Below, piece by piece: positions 59,018-64,000 of a DNA stretch of 64,000 nucleotides. Source of the DNA: Pseudophaeobacter profundi (GTDB taxonomy: Bacteria > Pseudomonadota > Alphaproteobacteria > Rhodobacterales > Rhodobacteraceae); assembly GCF_029697505.1 (NCBI RefSeq), contig NZ_JARJEF010000007.1:1-64000 (forward strand), given 5' to 3'. The position numbers were made by a program, and so were the translations under genes. Each line of letters opens with the position of its first letter. Position 1 is the first letter of the stretch. Below the pieces are notes generated by a model, which ran no database searches, had not been told where the DNA came from, and saw nothing but the letters and a program-made list of their open reading frames with translations.

Positions 59018-60676
59018 TTAGCTGCTGCGATGCGGAACCGGGCCACGAATGTTCCGGGTCAACTCGGGCGCGACCTCGTCGGCCTCATACACCCCAAGCA
59101 AGATCCCCTTTGCCGCAGACTGTCCGCGCCCGGCTTCGATCTGATCATCGGAAATGGTGGTGCGCTGCGACATACGCAGTCCCCAATGCCGCAAGCGATC
59201 ATACATCAGTGAGATGACATCATCGTGCTGCGGGCTTTGCCCCAAATCGACCAGTTCATCGGGGTCTTCCTGCAGATCAAACAACATCGGCGGCAGCCCG
59301 CCTTCGGCATGCATGAATTTCCAGCGCGCATCGGTCACCATGAACAGCCGGGCATCTTTCGGCTGCAACCCAAGCTTGGCACAGAGCGGCATGGTGGAAT
59401 AGTCGAACTCTGCCACCGCATGGTCACGCCAGTCCGGCTCGGCCCCATGCAGCCAGGGCACCAGCGAATGCCCCTCCAGGATATGCCCCAACGGTGCCCC
59501 ACCGGCAAAATCGAGAAAGGTTGGCGCAAGATCAATGGCTTCAACCAGGGCGTCACAGGTACTGCCCCGCGTCACATCGGCGGCGGCACGCGGATCATAG
59601 ACAATCAGCGGCACCTTGATCGAAGGCTCGTGGAAAAGGTTCTTTTCGCCCAGCCAGTGATCGCCCAGATAATCGCCGTGATCCGACGTAATCACCACCA
59701 TGGTGTCACGCATCCGTCCGGTTTCTTCCAGATAGGCAAACAGCCTGCCCATTTGATCATCCGCCTGTTTGATCAGCCCCATATAGGCTGGGATCACCTT
59801 CCGGCGCACCTCTTCGCGGCTGAAACTTTTGCCGATCGGATTGTTCATCATACCAGAAAAAACCGGATGTGCCCCCTCGCGCTCGGCCTCAGAGCGCACG
59901 GCCGGCAGCACATCCTCGGGGCCATACATGTCATGATAGGGGGCGGGAACAATATAGGGCCAATGCGGTTTGATATAGCTCAGATGCGCGCACCAGGGCC
60001 CGGTCCCGTTGGCGCGCTGGTCTTCCATGAACTCTATCGCCTTGCTGGTCAGCCAGGGCGTTTCGCTATCCTCTTCGGCAATATTTGCCGGCTTGTCGGC
60101 ATTGACCATGAACCACCCCGAGGCAAGCTCATCCCCCGCCGCGCCCGGCGTGATGCCGGCATTGGCAAAATCATTCCAGGGGTTGTCGCCGGGATAGCCC
60201 CGCTGTTTCAGATATTCGTTATAGGGGCTGCGCTTGGGGTCATAAAATCCCGCCACCCCCTCTGCCCAGAGCCCATCATCGCGCACATAGGGGTCAAACC
60301 CGCATTCGCTTTGCCGTACCCCGATCACGCTGTCCGGTGCCAGGCCCAGCCGTTCCATTCCCACGGCATCCGCCACCATATGGGTCTTGCCGATCAGGCT
60401 GCAGCTCATGCCGATGTTGCGCAGATGGTCCCCCATGGTCCATTCGCCAACCTTCAGGGGGTAGGAATTGAACTGCACTCCGTGGCTGGACGGATAGCGC
60501 CCGGTATAGCTCGACATGCGCGAAGACCCGCAGGTGGGCGATTGCACATAGGCGCGGGTAAAGCGCACGCCCTTGGCCGCCATGGCGTCAATATGCGGGG
60601 TCTGCAGATGCGGATGGCCTGCGCAGCTCAGGTAGTCAAACCGCAGCTGGTCAAACATAATATAGAGAATGTTCAT
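59018..60676 (-). CDS. sulfatase/phosphonate monoester hydrolase superfamily protein with CxSxR motif
   Basis: 552 residues, alkaline-phosphatase fold. Metal ligands appear in MNILYIMFDQLRFDYL, and in TSDHGDYLGDHWLGEKN (about 327-343). The position of the formylglycine nucleophile reads C49-G-S-S-R followed by MSSYTGRYPSSHG; the usual rule is C/S-x-P-x-R, so Pro is replaced by Ser. No signal peptide: predicted cytosolic. GAGGAGG precedes the ATG at 60676. Substrate could be a choline-sulfate-like or aryl ester or a phosphonate monoester. Upstream of the GntR gene in the same transcription unit. Confidence 0.85.
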   Translation of the reverse strand: MNILYIMFDQLRFDYLSCAGHPHLQTPHIDAMAAKGVRFTRAYVQSPTCGSSRMSSYTGRYPSSHGVQFNSYPLKVGEWTMGDHLRNIGMSCSLIGKTHMVADAVGMERLGLAPDSVIGVRQSECGFDPYVRDDGLWAEGVAGFYDPKRSPYNEYLKQRGYPGDNPWNDFANAGITPGAAGDELASGWFMVNADKPANIAEEDSETPWLTSKAIEFMEDQRANGTGPWCAHLSYIKPHWPYIVPAPYHDMYGPEDVLPAVRSEAEREGAHPVFSGMMNNPIGKSFSREEVRRKVIPAYMGLIKQADDQMGRLFAYLEETGRMRDTMVVITSDHGDYLGDHWLGEKNLFHEPSIKVPLIVYDPRAAADVTRGSTCDALVEAIDLAPTFLDFAGGAPLGHILEGHSLVPWLHGAEPDWRDHAVAEFDYSTMPLCAKLGLQPKDARLFMVTDARWKFMHAEGGLPPMLFDLQEDPDELVDLGQSPQHDDVISLMYDRLRHWGLRMSQRTTISDDQIEAGRGQSAAKGILLGVYEADEVAPELTRNIRGPVPHRSS

Positions 60677-60817
60677 CGCGGGCCTCCTCTTGCCTATGTC
60701 ACAACTATTGAACAGGTGAAGCAAAAAGGCGAGGCCAAAACAAAAATCATATGCCCCTATTCCGCCGCCGGATTGCCCGCGCGATTGTCTCAGTTCTGTG
60801 TGATGTCCCGCGCGGGT

Positions 60818-62824
60818 TTACGGCCCCTCGCCGGTGATATCCGGCTGGATTTCAACCAAGAGATCCCCGGCCTTGACCTGACCGCCAACCGCACAGGCAA
60901 TCTGGGTCACGGTGCCCGCGACATCCGCCAGAATTTCGTGCTGCATCTTCATTGCCTCCAGCACCGCCAAGGATTGCCCTAAGACGACCACATCCCCCGC
61001 CGCGACATGCAGCGCGCGCAGATTGCCCGGCATTGGCGCCTGATGCGCCCCGCCGCCTGCCGCCGCTTGGGCCGACCTGCCCGCGCGCAGCCGCGTCACC
61101 TGCAACAGGCGATCCCCCGTGGCCAGAAACAAATCCTGCCCGATCAGCTGGTGGCATCGAAGATCAACCAAATTGCCATCCACGCGCAGGGGCGCGTTGT
61201 GCCCGGTATCGCCCTGCACAAAATGCCCGGTGCCGCCCAGATTGATTTCAATGCCCGTGCCGCTTTGGCGCAGCAAAGCCAGCACCGGGGCGCTGCCAGT
61301 CCCTGCCACCTCTAGCAGCATGCGCATCTGCAAGCCGCCCAGATCGCGCCCCTGGCTGGACCAGCCTATCAGCTCGGTCGGCGTCTGGGTCTGCTCGGCC
61401 CGTCGCGCCCGTTCGGTCTGATAGATAAGCGCAGCCGCCAGCGCCAGATCCGCACTGAGGTTTTGCACTGGCGGCAGCGGGTCGAAATGATCCACAATAA
61501 AGCCCGTTGTCGCCCTGCCGCCGACGAAGGCCTCATGCGACAGCACCGCAAGCAGGAAATCACGATTGCAGGCAGGCCCGAACAGCACCGTCTGGCGCAG
61601 GGCAGCCACCAACCGCTGCAACGCCTGATCCCGCGTCGCACCATGGGCGACCACCTTGGCCAGCATAGGGTCATAAAAGGCGCTGACCTCTTGCCCCGCG
61701 CGGATCCCGGAATCCACCCGGATCCCCGGCCCCACCGGCGGTTGCCAGTCACGAACCCGCCCGGATTGCGGCAAGAACCCCTGCGCCGGATCTTCAGCAT
61801 AAAGCCGCACCTCGATGGCATGGCCGTTCAGGGTAATCTCGTCTTGCTGCAAGCCCAGAGCCTGCCCCCTGGCCACGCTGACCTGCAGCGCCACCAGATC
61901 CAGCCCGGTGATCATTTCCGTAACCGGATGTTCCACCTGCAGGCGAGTGTTCATTTCAAGAAAGTAGAAATCACCACTGTCATCCAGCAAGAATTCAACC
62001 GTCCCCGCCCCCAGATAGCCAATGGCCCGTGCCGCCGCGACGGCGGCTGCCCCCATCTTTGCACGCAGTGCAGGTGTCACCACCGGACAGGGGGCCTCTT
62101 CGACTACCTTCTGGTGGCGGCGCTGCACGGAACAGTCCCGCTCTGCCAGGTGGATGGTATGGCCGGTGGCATCGGCAAAGATCTGCACCTCTACATGGCG
62201 CGGCCGCAGCAGGGCCTTTTCCAGGATCATCTCATCCGAGCCAAATCCAGACAGGGCCTCGCTTTTGGCCAGTTCCAGCGCTGCGGCAAACTCAGCGGGG
62301 TCTCGCACCAGACGCATGCCCCGACCGCCGCCCCCGGCTGCTGCCTTGATCATCACCGGATAGCCAATCGCCACCGCCTCTGCCTGCAGCCGACCCAGCG
62401 ACTGGTCCGCCCCCTCATAGCCCGGCAGGCAGGGGACCTCGGCCTTGGCCATCTGCCGCTTGGCTTCTGCCTTGTTGCCCATCAGTGCAATGGCAGTGGC
62501 GCTGGGGCCAATAAAGACCAACCCGGCCTTGCAGCAGGCGGCGGCGAAATCGGCATTTTCCGACAGGAACCCATAACCGGGATGCAGCGCCTCTGCACCG
62601 CTGTCCTGCGCAGCCTGCAGGATTTTGCCCATATCGAGATAGCTATCCGCCACCGGCCCAGCGCCAATGCAGATCGCCCGATCGGCAAACGCCACATGCG
62701 GGGCATCGGCATCGGCCTCGGTATAGATTGCAATGCAGGTCAGCCCCAGCTGGCGCGCGGTCCGCATGATGCGCAGGGCAATTTCCCCCCGGTTGGCCAC
62801 CAGGATTGATGTGAAATCTGTCAT
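60818..62824 (-). CDS. acyl-CoA carboxylase alpha subunit (biotin carboxylase + BCCP)
   Basis: 668 residues. ATP-grasp biotin carboxylase domain (about 1-450: ILVANRGEIALRIMRTARQ, AAAGGGGRGMR, FLEMNTRLQVEHPVTE) and C-terminal biotinyl domain with biotinylated Lys in LEAMKMQHE (about 623). A central linker of about 100 residues is typical of propionyl-, methylcrotonyl- and geranyl-CoA carboxylases. The ATG at 62824 is chosen over an upstream ATG at 62863 that would extend into the beta-subunit gene. Works with the adjoining carboxyltransferase. Which acyl-CoA it uses cannot be told. Confidence 0.92.
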   Translation of the reverse strand: MTDFTSILVANRGEIALRIMRTARQLGLTCIAIYTEADADAPHVAFADRAICIGAGPVADSYLDMGKILQAAQDSGAEALHPGYGFLSENADFAAACCKAGLVFIGPSATAIALMGNKAEAKRQMAKAEVPCLPGYEGADQSLGRLQAEAVAIGYPVMIKAAAGGGGRGMRLVRDPAEFAAALELAKSEALSGFGSDEMILEKALLRPRHVEVQIFADATGHTIHLAERDCSVQRRHQKVVEEAPCPVVTPALRAKMGAAAVAAARAIGYLGAGTVEFLLDDSGDFYFLEMNTRLQVEHPVTEMITGLDLVALQVSVARGQALGLQQDEITLNGHAIEVRLYAEDPAQGFLPQSGRVRDWQPPVGPGIRVDSGIRAGQEVSAFYDPMLAKVVAHGATRDQALQRLVAALRQTVLFGPACNRDFLLAVLSHEAFVGGRATTGFIVDHFDPLPPVQNLSADLALAAALIYQTERARRAEQTQTPTELIGWSSQGRDLGGLQMRMLLEVAGTGSAPVLALLRQSGTGIEINLGGTGHFVQGDTGHNAPLRVDGNLVDLRCHQLIGQDLFLATGDRLLQVTRLRAGRSAQAAAGGGAHQAPMPGNLRALHVAAGDVVVLGQSLAVLEAMKMQHEILADVAGTVTQIACAVGGQVKAGDLLVEIQPDITGEGP

Positions 62825-62837
62825 AACTGCGCCCCCC

Positions 62838-64000
62838 TCAGGCCCGCCCAACGCCAAAGGCATTGGGGTTCAGATCACGGCGGCGCGCCTCTTGGCAGGT
62901 GGCCAGACAAAAGCCGATGACCGCCCGACTGTCGCGTGGGTCGATCATCCCCATATCCAGCATCCGCCCCGAAGTGAAAAACGCATCCGACTGGCCATCA
63001 AAATGGGCGGTGATACCCGCGCGCTGCTTGGCCAGGCGGGCTTCATCCACCGCGACGCCTTTGCGCTCGGCGGTGCGGCGCGCCACCTGTTCCATGGTCA
63101 GCGCCGCCTGCGCCCCCCCCATCACGCCCGTCATGGCATTGGGCCAGGTAAACAGAAAATCGGCACCAAAGGCATGGCCGCACATACCGTAGTTGCCCGC
63201 GCCAAAGCTGGCCCCGGTATAGAGCGAAATCTTGGGCACTCGCAGGTTGGTCACCGCCTGGATCATCTTGGCGCCATGTTTAATCATGCCCCCGCGCTCA
63301 TAGGCGCTGCCCACCATATAGCCGGTGGTATTGCCCAGGAAAATTACTGGCGTGCCCGCCTGATCCATCAGTTGCAGAAAATGCGTTGCCTTGGTGGCAC
63401 CATCCGGGTCAATCGGGCCATTGTTGCCCAGAATGCCCACTGGCTGCCCCATTATATGCGCCTGCAGGCAGACCAGCGCCGCGCCGTAGCCGGGCTTGAA
63501 ATCCCGCAACACAGACCCATCCACCAGCCGCGCCGCCAGTTCACGCATGTCATAGGGTTTGCGGTAGTCCGCCGGGATGGCCCCGGCCAGCTCTTCGCTG
63601 TCATATTGGGGCGGATCATAGGCGACGGCGGGCGCAGCGCAGTTTTGCCAGCCCAGACCCGCCACCACATCGCGGGCAATTTCCAGCCCATGGGCATCAT
63701 CTTCGGCCAGGTATTCCACCAGGCCCGTGACCTCTGCATGCATCTCGGCACCGCCCAGTTCGACGTCACTGGCCACTTCACCCGTTGCCGCCTGTACCAG
63801 GGCCGCCCCTGCCAGCATCGCCATGCCGTTGCCCTTCACCCCGATCACATAGTCCGATAGCCCCGGCTGATAGGCACCACCAGCGGTTGAGGCACCATGC
63901 AGCACCGTGATAACCGGATTGCCCGCCGCCGACAGCCGCGCCAGACCGGCAAACATGCCCCCGCCATGCGCCCAGAGTTCAACCGTGTAGCGCATCAGAT
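62838..64000 (-). CDS. acyl-CoA carboxylase beta subunit (carboxyltransferase), truncated by window edge
   Basis: At least 387 residues are visible; the N-terminus lies beyond the right end. Carboxyltransferase fold with STAGGAYQPGLSDYVIGVKGNGMAMLAGAALVQAATGEVASDVELGGAEMHAEVTG (acyl-CoA binding half), GNNGPIDPDGATKATHFLQLMDQAGTPVIFLGNTTGYMVG and GASFGAGNYGMCG (biotin-side half), ending NPNAFGVGRA. It precedes the alpha gene by 13 bases on the same strand. Similar to methylcrotonyl-, geranyl- and propionyl-CoA carboxylase beta subunits; I cannot choose among them without the missing part and neighbouring genes. Confidence 0.9.
   Translation of the reverse strand, partial: LMRYTVELWAHGGGMFAGLARLSAAGNPVITVLHGASTAGGAYQPGLSDYVIGVKGNGMAMLAGAALVQAATGEVASDVELGGAEMHAEVTGLVEYLAEDDAHGLEIARDVVAGLGWQNCAAPAVAYDPPQYDSEELAGAIPADYRKPYDMRELAARLVDGSVLRDFKPGYGAALVCLQAHIMGQPVGILGNNGPIDPDGATKATHFLQLMDQAGTPVIFLGNTTGYMVGSAYERGGMIKHGAKMIQAVTNLRVPKISLYTGASFGAGNYGMCGHAFGADFLFTWPNAMTGVMGGAQAALTMEQVARRTAERKGVAVDEARLAKQRAGITAHFDGQSDAFFTSGRMLDMGMIDPRDSRAVIGFCLATCQEARRRDLNPNAFGVGRA

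Noticed and set aside
59225-60982. 585-codon plus-strand open frame
   Set aside because: Antisense to the sulfatase-family gene; no recognisable domain and the minus-strand protein is clearly real.
1-64000. CRISPR arrays, insertion sequences, prophage or tRNA genes
   Set aside because: No spaced direct repeats of CRISPR type, no transposase or integrase motif, and no cloverleaf with a matching acceptor and TTC loop were found.

Overview
The window reads as an alphaproteobacterium of the Roseobacter group (Rhodobacterales). The evidence is the FDH3-type formate dehydrogenase cluster with its DUF3305/DUF3306/TorD helpers, several solute-binding transporter systems (TRAP, tripartite TctABC, phnCDE), the high-GC codon use, and an intergenic GGAGGTATTT..AAGATGAA repeat that I associate from memory with this group. 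Genus cannot be fixed from the sequence alone. No rRNA, tRNA, CRISPR, phage or transposase was recognised. The window looks like ordinary chromosomal metabolic islands rather than a mobile region.

Layout. 1-1317: left edge with an A/C-rich non-coding stretch, a RidA-family gene and a small exported protein. 1472-10634: RpiR regulator divergent from a catabolic operon of N-formylglutamate amidohydrolase-like enzyme, TRAP transporter (small permease, large permease, binding protein), glutamine-synthetase-like ligase, aldehyde dehydrogenase and iron alcohol dehydrogenase. Together these fit a gamma-glutamylation route for an amine or amino alcohol. 10811-12983: LacI regulator divergent from gap, with a clear LacI-type operator between. 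13108-16545: convergent sensor kinase and NtrC-like regulator, the latter lacking the sigma-54 GAFTGA loop. 16642-23818: formate dehydrogenase operon (DUF3305, DUF3306, TorD-like chaperone, small Tat protein, alpha, beta, gamma). 24225-28676: divergent accessory operon (4Fe-4S protein, ApbC/Mrp, BirA-like protein with a degenerate motif, DUF6505).

28677-29060 is a GC-rich block of nested inverted repeats. 29061-33880 is phnCDEE plus a hexapeptide acyltransferase, with no C-P lyase genes. rpe (34065-34754) is divergent from it. 35094-37067 is a chemoreceptor with a haem-c binding CxxCH in its sensor part and a CheR-tether-like C-terminus. 37123-45627 is a seven-gene beta-oxidation operon resembling the dicarboxylate (pim) operon of Rhodopseudomonas palustris.

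46085-54333: Tm-1-like protein, aldehyde dehydrogenase, TctA/B/C transporter, IclR regulator and class III aminotransferase, an uptake and transamination/oxidation island. 54638-58143: a second glutamine-synthetase-like ligase, a cytochrome P450 and, divergently, a class I glutamine amidotransferase. This trio resembles the AtdA1/AtdA2 part of aniline oxidation with a P450 in place of the Rieske dioxygenase, and is the best candidate for an undescribed pathway here. 58254-60676: GntR regulator and a sulfatase-family hydrolase with an unusual CxSxR active-site motif. 60818-64000: biotin-dependent acyl-CoA carboxylase alpha subunit and the truncated beta subunit at the right edge.
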